10,537 nucleotides of DNA from Nitrospirota bacterium (GCA_023248505.1 JAHFEM010000022.1:1-10537), one strand, 5' to 3'. Numbered from the stretch's first letter, positions 1 to 8,226 are shown. The notes: generated from the letters alone by a model not told the origin. Numbers and translations: made by a program.

Positions 1-374
1 TCCCGTTTTAAGGTGGAGGCATCGGCCAGCATCGGATACAGCTTCGCCGGCCGGAGGTTCGCGTAGAGTCCAAGCTTCTCGCGCAATCCGAGCAGCGCCC
101 GTTCGGGGCGGATGGAGTAGTCGAGTCCCTCCCATTTCGGGCCGCCGACCGCGCCGAGTAAGACCGCGTCGGCGTCGAGCGCCAGCTGCAGGGTCTCTTC
201 GGGAAGCGGCTTTCCGAACCGATCGATCGCCGTTCCGCCGACGATCGCGTTTTGAAATTCGAACCGATGTCCGAATTTCTTGCCGAGGGTCTCCAAAACG
301 GCGACGGCTTGGGGAACAATTTCCTGGCCGATCCCATCCCCCGGGAGGACGGCAATTTTGTGCGTTTTTGTCAT
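1..374 (-). CDS. leuB: 3-isopropylmalate dehydrogenase, N-terminal part (cut by window edge)
   Basis: LeuB oxidatively decarboxylates 3-isopropylmalate to 2-ketoisocaproate with NAD+, the third step of leucine synthesis, in the cytoplasm. Reading on the minus strand from ATG at 374 gives 124 codons without a stop up to the window edge. Visible family motifs are PGDGIG at residues 11-16, GAVGGPKW at 74-81 and the substrate-recognition segment at 90-98. In that segment E91, L94 and L95 match the residues that read the isopropyl group in Thermus LeuB; R98 and R108 (ANLRP) match its malate-binding arginines. The dimer interface and the catalytic Lys/Asp residues lie beyond the edge. The gene follows leuA in the same direction after 75 bp and is probably co-transcribed. 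Only a weak purine-rich ribosome site (AGGTTGAGAAG) precedes the start. Identity is secure; only the N-terminus is visible. Confidence 0.95.
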   Translation of the reverse strand, partial: MTKTHKIAVLPGDGIGQEIVPQAVAVLETLGKKFGHRFEFQNAIVGGTAIDRFGKPLPEETLQLALDADAVLLGAVGGPKWEGLDYSIRPERALLGLREKLGLYANLRPAKLYPMLADASTLKR

Positions 375-433
375 CTTCTCAACCTATTTTGTGCCGTGTG
401 AGTGTGCGATTGGTTCGATTATCCAGAACATGA

Positions 434-450
434 AGGCGCGTGGCGCGCCT
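434..450 (-). other. GC-rich hairpin at the leuA stop codon
   Basis: A perfect 7-bp inverted repeat (AGGCGCG / CGCGCCT, 3-nt loop) starts at the last base of the leuA stop codon. No U-tract follows on the minus strand, so it is not a normal intrinsic terminator. It could slow ribosomes or RNases at the leuA-leuB junction, or be a by-product of local GC richness. The rest of the 75-bp gap shows no convincing promoter. Confidence 0.4.
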
Positions 451-1997
451 CAGATCAATCCGACCTTCGGTTCGGCTTTCCCCCCCCGCGCGGCGCGCGC
501 GGCGAGTTTGTTGAGGGCATTCAGATAGGCCCGGGCCGAGGCGATAATAATGTCGGTGTCGGCGCCATGTCCCAAGGCGGTCCTCCCCTCCTCTTCCAGG
601 GAGACGCTCACTTCGCCCAAGGCGTCGGTCCCTCCGGTGATCCCCTTGACGTTGTAGGAAAGGAGACGGCTCTTTGTCTGTGTGATCGCCGCAATGGTTC
701 GATACGCGGCATCGACCGGGCCGTCCCCTTTTCCGACCATTTTGTGGACGGTCTCGCCGATCGCCATTTCGACGGTAGCGGTGGGGGTGACATCACTCCC
801 GCTCTCCACGTGGATCGCGATGAGCCGATAGGTCTCGGAGGGACGGTCCATCTCTTCCGTGATGATCGTCTCGAGATCTTCTTCAAAGATCTCTTTCTTC
901 TGATCGGCCAGCCGCTTGAGCCGCTCGAAGGCTTGGTCGAGTTCGGCGTCGTTCGGATGATAGCCCATCTCCTCCAATCTTTTCTTGAAGGCGTGGCGGC
1001 CGGAGTGCTTGCCGAGGACAATGTGGGTCTTCCCCGCTCCGACCGACTCGGGGCGCATGATTTCGTAGGTCATCCTCTCCTTGAGAAGCCCATCCTGGTG
1101 AATTCCCGATTCATGCGCGAAGGCGTTGGCGCCGACGATCGCTTTGTTCGGCTGAACCGACATCCCGGTGGTCTTGCTGACCAGGCGACTTGTCTTGGTG
1201 ATCTCCTCGGTGTTGATCTTCGTGTCGGCCCCGAAAAGATCTTTGCGGGTCCGGAGCGCCATGACGACCTCTTCAAGCGAGGCGTTTCCGGCCCGCTCGC
1301 CGATGCCGTTGATCGTGCACTCCACCTGCCCGGCCCCGGCTAGAATGGCGGCGATGGAATTGGCGACCGCCAGCCCGAGGTCATTATGGCAGTGGACCGA
1401 GATGACCGCCTGGTCGATATTGGAAACCCGTTTGCGGATCGTCTCGATCAGCCGCCCGAATTCCTGCGGGATCGCATAGCCGACCGTATCCGGGATATTC
1501 ACTGTCCGGGCCCCCGCGGCAATCACCGCCTCCAGGACTTCGCAGAGGTAGGTCTCGTCGGAGCGGGTGGCGTCCATCGGGGAGAACTCGACATCCTCGA
1601 CATACCCCCGGGCGCGCTCGACCATCTCGACCGCGCGCTTTAGGGCTTCATCTCGCGTGATCCGAAACTGATGTATGAGGTGAATATCGGAGGTGGAGAT
1701 GAAGGTGTGGATCCGGACCCGGGCGCCTCCCTTCAGGGCCTCCCAGGCGCGATCGACGTCGGCCGGCTTGGCGCGGGCGAGGCTGCAGATGGTCGGTCCT
1801 TCGACCTCGTTGGCGAGGGTCCGGACCGCTTCAAAATCGCCCGGCGAGCTGTAGGCGAAGCCGGCTTCGATGATATCGACCCCTAATCGGGCCAACTGCT
1901 TGGCGATCGAGAGCTTTTCCTCGACGTTCATGCTGGCGCCGGGGGATTGCTCCCCATCACGAAGGGTGGTATCGAAAATCTGAATCATCCGCGACAT
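450..1997 (-). CDS. leuA: 2-isopropylmalate synthase
   Basis: LeuA condenses acetyl-CoA with 2-ketoisovalerate to 2-isopropylmalate, the committed and usually leucine-inhibited step of leucine synthesis. The 515-residue protein has the normal length for bacterial LeuA. The signature FDTTLRDGEQSPG spans residues 8-20 and includes R13 and metal ligand D14. The metal-binding HCH is H202/H204, GERAGNAS is at 233-240 (N238), and HESGIHQDG is at 295-303. The C-terminal leucine-sensing region occupies roughly 385-500, with GKGDGPVDA at 422-430 and GHGADTD at 476-482, so feedback inhibition is expected. I chose ATG 1997 because GAGGAA lies just upstream; a GTG at 2039 in the same frame sits inside a hairpin and has no ribosome site. 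The gene lies 99 bp after pssA and before leuB. A run of eight G (480-487 on the plus strand as C) near its end encodes Gly-Gly in a non-conserved tail. Confidence 0.97.
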   Translation of the reverse strand: MSRMIQIFDTTLRDGEQSPGASMNVEEKLSIAKQLARLGVDIIEAGFAYSSPGDFEAVRTLANEVEGPTICSLARAKPADVDRAWEALKGGARVRIHTFISTSDIHLIHQFRITRDEALKRAVEMVERARGYVEDVEFSPMDATRSDETYLCEVLEAVIAAGARTVNIPDTVGYAIPQEFGRLIETIRKRVSNIDQAVISVHCHNDLGLAVANSIAAILAGAGQVECTINGIGERAGNASLEEVVMALRTRKDLFGADTKINTEEITKTSRLVSKTTGMSVQPNKAIVGANAFAHESGIHQDGLLKERMTYEIMRPESVGAGKTHIVLGKHSGRHAFKKRLEEMGYHPNDAELDQAFERLKRLADQKKEIFEEDLETIITEEMDRPSETYRLIAIHVESGSDVTPTATVEMAIGETVHKMVGKGDGPVDAAYRTIAAITQTKSRLLSYNVKGITGGTDALGEVSVSLEEEGRTALGHGADTDIIIASARAYLNALNKLAARAARGGKAEPKVGLI

Positions 1998-2018
1998 CGT
2001 CTTCCTCGATTGAGGGTC

Positions 2019-2054
2019 TATAAATAAACGGGCCTTCACCCATGGACGAAGGCC
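2019..2054 (-). terminator. Terminator-like hairpin between pssA and leuA
   Basis: On the minus strand GGCCTTC pairs with GAAGGCC; two G-U pairs and one C-G pair extend the stem to 10 bp around a CAUG loop (2031-2054). A U-rich tail CGTTTATTTAT follows directly. This has the shape of an intrinsic terminator or attenuator, although the U-tract is interrupted. It lies between the pssA stop and the leuA ribosome site, so it could lower leuA-leuB transcription relative to ilv-psd-pssA. I see no convincing separate promoter after it, so partial readthrough is the simplest reading. Confidence 0.45.
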
Positions 2055-2096
2055 AATCGAACGGAACGGGACTCCCTGATCGAAGCGAGTCCAAAT

Positions 2097-2921
2097 TTAG
2101 TTTTTAAGGATGATCTCCTTGTCCTCGATATCCTCGATCCCATCGCTTGGGGGAAGGGGCTTTTCGCCCGATCTCTTGGAGAGGCGTTGATAGAGGGCGA
2201 CGACCGGCTTCTCGGTCATGCCCGAGAGGACGTAGATCGCAAAGAGAGAGAAGAGCATGACCTGCGGAGCGGTGACCAGGACCATCAGGACAAGAACCAG
2301 GCTGACCAAGAGACCGAACGGCTTTCGATCCTTCAGATTAAAATTCTTGAAGCTCCGATAACGGAGATTGCTCACCATGAGAAAAGCCAATAGATAAGTG
2401 AGGGCTAATATGAGTGCGGGACGGATCTCTTTTCCAAAATGGAGAATATAGCTGTCGAGCATGACCGATGTGGCGATCAGGCTAGCCGCCGCCGGAATGG
2501 GCAGTCCGACAAAATCTTTCGATTCGGGCCCGGAGACCTGGACGTTGAATCGCGCCAGACGGAGCGCGCCGCAGACGATGTAAAGGAAGACCGCAACCCA
2601 GCCGAGGCGACCATAGCCGCTTAGGGCCCAAGAGTAGATAAGAAGCCCGGGCGCCACGCCGAATGAGACCAGGTCGGCGAGCGAATCGTACTCGACACCG
2701 AACCGGCTGGTGGTTTTGGTCAGGCGGGCCATCTTGCCGTCGAGCGAATCAAAGATCGACGCGGCCAAGATGGCGATGGAGGCCATGACATATTCGGCGT
2801 TGAAGACGGAGATGATTGCGAAGACGCCGCAGAAGAGATTTCCGCTGGTGAAGAGATTGGGAATGATGTAAATCCCCTTTCGTTTCAGTTCTCGCATTTC
2901 CGGTGCCTTTTTTGGGTTCAT
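2097..2921 (-). CDS. pssA: CDP-diacylglycerol-serine O-phosphatidyltransferase
   Basis: PssA transfers a phosphatidyl group from CDP-diacylglycerol to L-serine, giving phosphatidylserine and CMP at the inner membrane. This is an integral-membrane type II enzyme of 274 residues. The full CDP-alcohol phosphotransferase signature is present: D58, D61-G62, A65-R66, G75, D79 and D83, in the canonical spacing. Several hydrophobic segments are visible, roughly at 17-40, 43-58, 86-120, 140-158, 167-183 and 202-232. A charged tail follows residue 245. The start ATG overlaps the psd stop codon (ATGA), so translation is probably coupled and product passes to Psd. A second in-frame ATG at 2897 would trim eight residues and cannot be excluded. 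The embedding between ilvC and leuA is a known conserved order in Geobacter-like genomes. Substrate is inferred as serine from the adjacent psd. Confidence 0.95.
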   Translation of the reverse strand: MNPKKAPEMRELKRKGIYIIPNLFTSGNLFCGVFAIISVFNAEYVMASIAILAASIFDSLDGKMARLTKTTSRFGVEYDSLADLVSFGVAPGLLIYSWALSGYGRLGWVAVFLYIVCGALRLARFNVQVSGPESKDFVGLPIPAAASLIATSVMLDSYILHFGKEIRPALILALTYLLAFLMVSNLRYRSFKNFNLKDRKPFGLLVSLVLVLMVLVTAPQVMLFSLFAIYVLSGMTEKPVVALYQRLSKRSGEKPLPPSDGIEDIEDKEIILKN

Positions 2922-3565
2922 CTTAAAATTCCCAGAATGGTTTCGCCCCCCCGGACCTTTTGTCCCATGGAGACGCGAATTTCCGTCTCAATCGGAAGGA
3001 AGAGGTCGACACGGGAGCCGAAACGGATGAGGCCGAATCGCTCGCCCCGGTTTAAAACGCTTTCCTCTTTGATCCAGCAGACAATCCTTCGGGCGATGAG
3101 TCCTGCAATTTGAATGCAGACGATCCGCTTTCCGGACGGGGTCTCCAAGACGACCGCATTTTGCTCATTCTCCAGCGAGGCCTTCGGAACATTGGCGGCG
3201 AAAAAACGACCGGCATTATAAAAGACCCCGATCACCTTTCCGGCGACTGGGACCCGGTTGATGTGGACGTTAAAAACATTGAGGAAGATGCTGACTTTGA
3301 TCGCCGGTTTGTTGAGAAACCGGCTTTCCTCCGTCCTTGAGATATCGACGATCTTCCCGTCGGCCGGAGAGACGAGAACCCCTTCCGACTGCGGAATGCT
3401 TCGATGCGGATCTCTGAAAAACCAAATGCAAAAGAGTGTCAGCGCCCCGAAGATACCCCCCCCGACCGGGCCGAGGAGAAATCCTCCCAATGAGGTCAAG
3501 AGTCCCCCGACGGCGATGAAAATAAAGCCTTCTTTAGCGATCGGGAATTGCGTTTCTTTTATCAT
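2918..3565 (-). CDS. psd: Phosphatidylserine decarboxylase, short form, self-cleaving proenzyme
   Basis: Psd decarboxylates phosphatidylserine to phosphatidylethanolamine at the inner membrane using a pyruvoyl group made by self-cleavage. The 215-residue protein is the short form common outside enterobacteria. A hydrophobic N-terminal hairpin (about 14-50) anchors it. Conserved stretches include FFRDPHRSIP, SPADGKI and FLNVFNVHINRVP. The processing site is GSR in RFGSRVD: cleavage between Gly183 and Ser184 would leave a beta chain of about 183 residues and a pyruvoyl-capped alpha chain of about 32. ATG 3565 fits the family N-terminus; a TTG at 3598 in the same frame would add 11 atypical residues. 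The preceding ribosome site is weak. The 98-bp gap after ilvC holds a short weak stem followed by a T-rich patch but no clear terminator. Eight consecutive G (3456-3463) encode Gly residues in the membrane hairpin. Confidence 0.95.
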   Translation of the reverse strand: MIKETQFPIAKEGFIFIAVGGLLTSLGGFLLGPVGGGIFGALTLFCIWFFRDPHRSIPQSEGVLVSPADGKIVDISRTEESRFLNKPAIKVSIFLNVFNVHINRVPVAGKVIGVFYNAGRFFAANVPKASLENEQNAVVLETPSGKRIVCIQIAGLIARRIVCWIKEESVLNRGERFGLIRFGSRVDLFLPIETEIRVSMGQKVRGGETILGILR

Positions 3566-3663
3566 ACTCAATCTCGTCCGGTACCTGAATGCCCTCAAGG
3601 CTTTATCGTTTCCGATTCTACCATTTTGGGAGAGAAAAATATAGCTGCCCGGACGGGAGGTTC

Positions 3664-4719
<1,056 letters not shown>

Positions 4720-5247
4720 CTATTTTGAGACGACCTTCCGTTCCTTCTCTTCTCTTGCGGCGACGGCTTTGATCTCTTCCCGGGCGATGGCGATCCGGCC
4801 GGTACGGATCAACTCCTTGATCCCAAGCGGCCGAAGTAGATTGATGACTGCGTCGATTTTTTTGACATCGCCGGTGATTTCGATCGTATAGGTGTTCGGC
4901 GTTGAGTCGACGATCTTCGCGCGAAAGATGTCGGCGACCCGGAGGGCCTCTGCCCGGTCTTCGGTGCGGGTATTGATTTTAATGAGCGCGGTTTCCCGCT
5001 CGACATATTCCTTCTCGGTTAGATCGACCACCTTGATCACGTCGACTAGCTTATTGAGCTGTTTGGTGATCTGTTCAATGATCCGGTCGTCCCCTTGTGT
5101 GACGATCGTCATCATGGAGACCGTCGGATCAAGCGTGGGACCCACGGAGAGACTTTCGATATTGAAGCCTCGGCCTGAGAAGAGGCCGGAGACACGGGAG
5201 AGAACACCAAATTTGTTTTCGACCAAAACGGAAATAATGTGCTGCAT
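4720..5247 (-). CDS. ilvN: Acetolactate synthase small (regulatory) subunit
   Basis: IlvN binds and activates the IlvB catalytic subunit and confers valine feedback inhibition. The 175-residue protein has the length of the IlvH/IlvN long form. An ACT domain occupies residues 2-75 and a second ferredoxin-like domain about 80-160; a charged, lysine/glutamate-rich tail follows. N11, G14, S17 and N29 align without gaps with E. coli IlvH positions that bind valine or give valine resistance when mutated, so inhibition by valine is likely. ATG 5247 has GAGGG upstream. The gene starts 38 bp after ilvB. A perfect TATAAT lies in that gap but has no matching -35, so I do not call a promoter there. The symbol ilvH would serve equally well. 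Confidence 0.97.
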   Translation of the reverse strand: MQHIISVLVENKFGVLSRVSGLFSGRGFNIESLSVGPTLDPTVSMMTIVTQGDDRIIEQITKQLNKLVDVIKVVDLTEKEYVERETALIKINTRTEDRAEALRVADIFRAKIVDSTPNTYTIEITGDVKKIDAVINLLRPLGIKELIRTGRIAIAREEIKAVAAREEKERKVVSK

Positions 5248-5285
5248 GAACCCTCGTTTGAAAGCGAATGAAGCGGTATTATAAA

Positions 5286-7046
5286 TTAAGCAGTGAGAAC
5301 TCCGTCGGCCCTTTCTTCCAGCTTTTGGCCTTTTCCTTTTTTGGAGGATTTATCGGGGTCGGAGAAAACCATCTCATTGATTGCGGCTCCGGCGGGAATC
5401 ATTGGATAACAGTTCTCTTCCTGGTCGACCTGAAAGTCCATGATCACCGGCCCGGTGGCGTCCAAGCCTTCCTGGAGGACCGTTTCCACTTCTCCGACTT
5501 CGGTGGCGCGAAGCCCGGTTGCCCCGAAGGCCTCTGCCAATTTTACGAAGTCGGGTGAATCCCCCATATAGCTCGATGAGTAGCGTCCATCAAAGAAAAG
5601 TTGTTGCCACTGGCGGACCATCCCGAGGTATTTATTGTTGATGATGGCGATCTTGACCGGGAGCTTATATTGGACCGCCGTGGCCAGCTCTTGAATGTTC
5701 ATGACGATGCCGCCATCTCCGGCGATGCAGACGACCAATTCATTCGGATGCGCAAATTGCGCCCCGATTGCCGCGGGGAATCCATATCCCATGGTGCCGA
5801 GCCCCCCCGAATTAATGAAGGTGCGGGGCCGATCGAATTTATAGAATTGAGCAGACCACATCTGGTGCTGGCCGACATCGGTGGTGATGATGGCATTCCC
5901 CCGGGTGGCTTCATAGATCTTGTCAATCACATACTGCGGTTTAATAATCTTCTCCCCCTGCTCGTAGGCGAGGGGATGCTCTTTCTTCCACTCCTCAATC
6001 TGCGTCAACCAACTTTTATGTTGGCCCAAATTCCCATTTCCCGAAGTCCTCAAGATCTGATTGAGTTCACGGAGCACCAGCTTCGCATCGCCGACAATGG
6101 GGACATGGGCGGACATGTTCTTGTGAATTGAGGTTGGATCGATGTCGATGTGGATGATCCGTGCATCTGGAGCGAAATCGGCGACCCGGCCAGTCACGCG
6201 ATCATCGAAACGGGAGCCGACGGCAACAATAAGATCGGAATTGTGGATCGACATGTTCGCCCAGTAAGTGCCATGCATTCCGAGCATGCCAAGGAAGAGG
6301 GGATGGGTTCCTGGGAAGGCACCCAGTCCCATCAGCGTGAGGGTCACCGGAATCTGCGTAATCTCCGACAGCTCGCGAAGCTCCTGGTGGGCATCCGAGG
6401 AGAGGACGCCCCCGCCTGCGTAAATGACCGGCTTTTTCGCCTTTAAAATCTCCTGGGCGGCCTGTTTTATCTGCCATTTGTTCCCTTTGTAAACAGGAGA
6501 GTAGCTGCGGATATAAACTTTATCGGGGTACTTAAATTCGGTCTTCGCCAGAACGACATCCTTTGGAAGGTCGACCAGGACCGGCCCCGGCCTTCCGGAC
6601 GTGGCGATGTAGAAGGCTTCCTTAATTGCCTGAGCCAGATCGTTCACGTCTTTGACCAGGATATTGTATTTCGTACAGGGACGTGTAATCCCGACCACGT
6701 CGGCCTCTTGGAAAGCATCGTTGCCGATCAGCTTCGTAGGAACCTGACCCGTCAGAACCACCAGCGGCGTAGAATCCATGTAGGCATCGACGATACCGGT
6801 AACGGTATTCGTGGCGCCTGGACCCGAAGTCACCAAAACCACGCCCGGTTTCCCTGTCGCGCGGGCATACCCTTCCGCCATGTGTGTTCCACCCTGTTCA
6901 TGCCGGCAGAGAACGACCTGAAGATCCTTTTCATCGTAGAGGACATCGAATATGGGAAGATTGACCCCTCCCGGGTAGGCGAAAACGACCTTCACCCCCT
7001 CCCGCTTGAGGCACTCAATCAGAATTTGTGATCCCGATAGTTTCAT
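5286..7046 (-). CDS. ilvB: Acetolactate synthase large (catalytic) subunit
   Basis: IlvB is the ThDP-, FAD- and Mg-dependent acetohydroxyacid synthase. It joins two pyruvates to acetolactate, or pyruvate and 2-ketobutyrate to acetohydroxybutyrate. The 586-residue protein is full length. Catalytic E50 lies in RHEQGG (pyrimidine-binding domain, about 1-170). The FAD-binding central domain is about 190-330 with [10 protein letters not shown] at 277-286. The ThDP domain follows, with GDG at 443-445 and NN at 470-471. [11 protein letters not shown] near the C-terminus is typical. I chose ATG 7046 because AAGGAG sits 7 nt upstream (7054-7059); an in-frame ATG at 7094 would add 16 atypical residues and has no ribosome site. 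It is the first gene of the operon, preceded by a 340-bp non-coding region with a promoter and leader. The last 25 residues form a lysine-rich, poorly conserved extension. Confidence 0.98.
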   Translation of the reverse strand: MKLSGSQILIECLKREGVKVVFAYPGGVNLPIFDVLYDEKDLQVVLCRHEQGGTHMAEGYARATGKPGVVLVTSGPGATNTVTGIVDAYMDSTPLVVLTGQVPTKLIGNDAFQEADVVGITRPCTKYNILVKDVNDLAQAIKEAFYIATSGRPGPVLVDLPKDVVLAKTEFKYPDKVYIRSYSPVYKGNKWQIKQAAQEILKAKKPVIYAGGGVLSSDAHQELRELSEITQIPVTLTLMGLGAFPGTHPLFLGMLGMHGTYWANMSIHNSDLIVAVGSRFDDRVTGRVADFAPDARIIHIDIDPTSIHKNMSAHVPIVGDAKLVLRELNQILRTSGNGNLGQHKSWLTQIEEWKKEHPLAYEQGEKIIKPQYVIDKIYEATRGNAIITTDVGQHQMWSAQFYKFDRPRTFINSGGLGTMGYGFPAAIGAQFAHPNELVVCIAGDGGIVMNIQELATAVQYKLPVKIAIINNKYLGMVRQWQQLFFDGRYSSSYMGDSPDFVKLAEAFGATGLRATEVGEVETVLQEGLDATGPVIMDFQVDQEENCYPMIPAGAAINEMVFSDPDKSSKKGKGQKLEERADGVLTA

Positions 7047-7143
7047 TTGGCGTCTCCTTTGGGCTCGGCCAGCGGCGGTGTTCTCAGCCTTCATTCTTAC
7101 AACGGTGAGGAGTAGAAATGATCGGCTGTCCGCGCTTCCTGCC

Positions 7144-7185
7144 CTATGCTCTCTCGATTCGAAGCCCGCTCAATCTCAACATCAT
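7144..7185 (-). CDS. Possible ilvB leader peptide (13 aa)
   Basis: ATG at 7185 opens a 13-codon frame reading MMLRLSGLRIERA and ending at TAG (7144-7146), about 97 nt before ilvB. It has three Leu codons (TTG, TTG, CTT) and one Ile codon, which would suit control by branched-chain aminoacyl-tRNA supply. A weak purine-rich stretch (GAGCGAGAGAA) lies about 5-8 nt upstream. The codons for Leu5-Leu8 overlap the GAGCGGGC element of the leader stem. An ORF this short can arise by chance, and no U-tract terminator accompanies it. The position, composition and overlap with the stem make it a candidate, not an established gene. Confidence 0.35.
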   Translation of the reverse strand: MMLRLSGLRIERA

Positions 7186-7254
7186 GAATATTCTCTCGCT
7201 CAAAGATGGTGTGTCCGAACGGGCGAGATCGTGAGAAGGTTCTCCCTATCCTCT

Positions 7255-7275
7255 AGAATTCCTTAAAGAAATTCT
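7255..7275. repeat. AT-rich 21-bp palindrome in the ilvB control region
   Basis: Two 10-bp arms (AGAATTCCTT and its near-exact inverse) flank a single central base and match at 9 of 10 positions; the mismatch would be a G-U pair in RNA. It overlaps the -10 of the possible second ilvB promoter and lies about 45-55 bp downstream of the main promoter. It could be an operator for a dimeric repressor or an RNA hairpin of 8 bp with a 5-nt loop. No regulator can be named from sequence. Confidence 0.4.
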
Positions 7276-7300
7276 AAATTAAAGGGAATAAAAGTCACAA
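7271..7300 (-). promoter_or_regulatory. Possible second ilvB promoter
   Basis: TTGTGA (7300-7295), an 18-bp spacer and TAGAAT (7276-7271) resemble a sigma70 promoter: four of six and five of six consensus bases. Its -10 overlaps the 21-bp palindrome. It is weaker than the promoter just upstream and may be fortuitous in an AT-rich stretch. Confidence 0.3.
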
Positions 7301-7318
7301 TAATAGCATGAGTTCAAT

Positions 7319-7348
7319 ATTATTACCATAGCCGGGGGGGGGAGTCAA
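7319..7348 (-). promoter_or_regulatory. Main sigma70-like promoter of the ilvB operon
   Basis: On the minus strand TTGACT (7348-7343) is followed after 17 bp by TAATAA or after 18 bp by AATAAT (7324-7319), the latter matching five of six -10 consensus bases. TGG precedes TAATAA, giving an extended -10 feel. The expected start site is near 7310. The spacer begins with nine consecutive C (G on the plus strand, 7334-7342), so its length could change by slippage. The promoter lies only about 40 bp after the stop of the upstream gene, with no terminator between them, so some readthrough from that gene is also possible. Confidence 0.6.
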
Positions 7349-7386
7349 CCGGAAATTATTGGGAAATCAAGGCAGATGGAAAAGAG

Positions 7387-8226
7387 TTACTTGTTTTTGG
7401 GAAGATACTGGAGGGGATCTCCTTTCGAAATAGGTTCGGAGCTTTCAAGGATTCGGGCCGTGGCCGTCTGTTCCTGGGTCGAGAGGATCACAAGATGTCC
7501 GACACTCCGCTGAGGAAGGGTTGCTTTTTTCCCCTCGAAGCGATGACCGGTCTCTTGTCCGCCATGGAGGATCTCAAACCGATTTCCAGGAAGAATACCG
7601 TCCTTCCGGCCTCGGTCGATGTATACGATATCTTGTTCTCCAGTATCTAATCGATTGTCTCGCACCTCAATAATGGTCCCGTCTTTTTTGTCTGAGGATG
7701 CACCCTCTGGAGAGGTTGCGGTACGCATCAGAGTGCCGACTGCTGCGATCTCATCATCGAGCGAAATGGCGTCCTTGGAACGGATAATCTGGCCGGTGAT
7801 AGTATGATCGTGGTTCTCGATGGCGCGCACTGTTCCGGTAATCTCGATTAGATCTCCAACAAATTCTTTCGTTTTGGGGTGATATACCTTTTTGATTTTT
7901 CGAAAGAGGACCCATTCATTGGAAGAGGCCGGCGACTCTTTTTGGAGGAGGATATAAACAATGTCCCCCATTGAAAAGATTGTTTTCGAGTCTTTCGCTC
8001 CGATGAGTTTTCCATCTGCTGTTAACTCCCGCACGATCATCCCGTTTGAGAGCGATGACCAGAAATCGATTCCCCTGGATGAGGCAATCTCATTTTCGAC
8101 CAGCTGCGCAAGGGGCGATGTGGACTCCTCCGTGGGGGGCTCGTCGGCCAGTGCTTGGAAAGGGCCGACAAAAATGAGTGAGATCAGCAGAACTGCCAAC
8201 TTAAAGACCAGTTGTTTAAAGGCCAT
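7387..8226 (-). CDS. Exported protein with two FlgT/LysM-protein C-terminal-like modules
   Basis: The function is not known. The 279-residue protein starts with a Sec signal peptide: a Lys-containing start, a hydrophobic core at about 7-22 and cleavage after A-L-A at residue 27; there is no lipobox. The mature part has two related modules, about 84-162 and 198-273. Each has an IVYI strand, then a VG-[DH]-L-[IV] strand, then T-x-T-[GA] with I-x-x-S, and ends in a Gly/Asp turn. The second reads like the C-terminal part of LysM envelope proteins and of FlgT (RGRKDGILPGNRFEI, ATARILES, ISKGD). The first matches the KKVYHPKTKEFVG segment of such LysM proteins. No LysM domain is present. A periplasmic role is inferred. 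ATG 8226 has a strong GAGGAGGA site. The gene is divergent from the propeller lipoproteins and 340 bp upstream of ilvB. Confidence 0.8.
   Translation of the reverse strand: MAFKQLVFKLAVLLISLIFVGPFQALADEPPTEESTSPLAQLVENEIASSRGIDFWSSLSNGMIVRELTADGKLIGAKDSKTIFSMGDIVYILLQKESPASSNEWVLFRKIKKVYHPKTKEFVGDLIEITGTVRAIENHDHTITGQIIRSKDAISLDDEIAAVGTLMRTATSPEGASSDKKDGTIIEVRDNRLDTGEQDIVYIDRGRKDGILPGNRFEILHGGQETGHRFEGKKATLPQRSVGHLVILSTQEQTATARILESSEPISKGDPLQYLPKNK

Larger units (their letters stand above)
7047..7318 (-). promoter_or_regulatory. Predicted 5' leader of the ilvB operon
   Basis: If transcription starts just after the promoter at 7319-7348, about 260 nt precede ilvB. I see no T-box (no AGGGTGGNACC) and no intrinsic terminator with a U-tract. 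The leader has a small ORF at 7144-7185. The RNA segment GCCCGUUC (7217-7224) can form an 8-bp stem with GAGCGGGC (7164-7171), which lies inside the small ORF. The neighbouring GGGCU (7163-7167) can instead pair with AGCCC (7061-7065), next to the ilvB ribosome site. These exclusive pairings are what a ribosome-controlled leader would need. This is inference from sequence only. Confidence 0.4.

Noticed and set aside
384..431. 15-codon ORF (MFWIIEPIAHSHGTK) between leuA and leuB with three Ile codons, ending 9 nt before leuB
   Set aside because: It has no ribosome site and follows a GC-rich hairpin. The Ile content alone is not enough in so short a frame.
402..1343. Long open frame of 313 codons on the plus strand opposite leuA
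   Set aside because: It is the antisense of leuA in high-GC codons. The protein has no recognisable motifs, while the opposite strand has every LeuA motif.
5278..5283. Perfect TATAAT on the minus strand between ilvB and ilvN
   Set aside because: No acceptable -35 lies at 16-18 bp and the gap is only 38 bp. An internal promoter is possible but not supported.
7047..7094. In-frame ATG at 7094 as an alternative ilvB start adding 16 residues
   Set aside because: It lacks a ribosome site and the extension is unlike IlvB N-termini. ATG 7046 has AAGGAG at ideal spacing.
7233..7244. Short dyad GAGAA-GG-TTCTC in the ilvB leader
   Set aside because: The arms are only 5 bp with a 2-nt gap, too tight for an RNA hairpin and too short to claim as an operator.
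7047..7386. T-box or other known amino acid riboswitch before ilvB
   Set aside because: The T-box consensus AGGGTGGNACC is absent, and no terminator/antiterminator pair with a U-tract can be seen.
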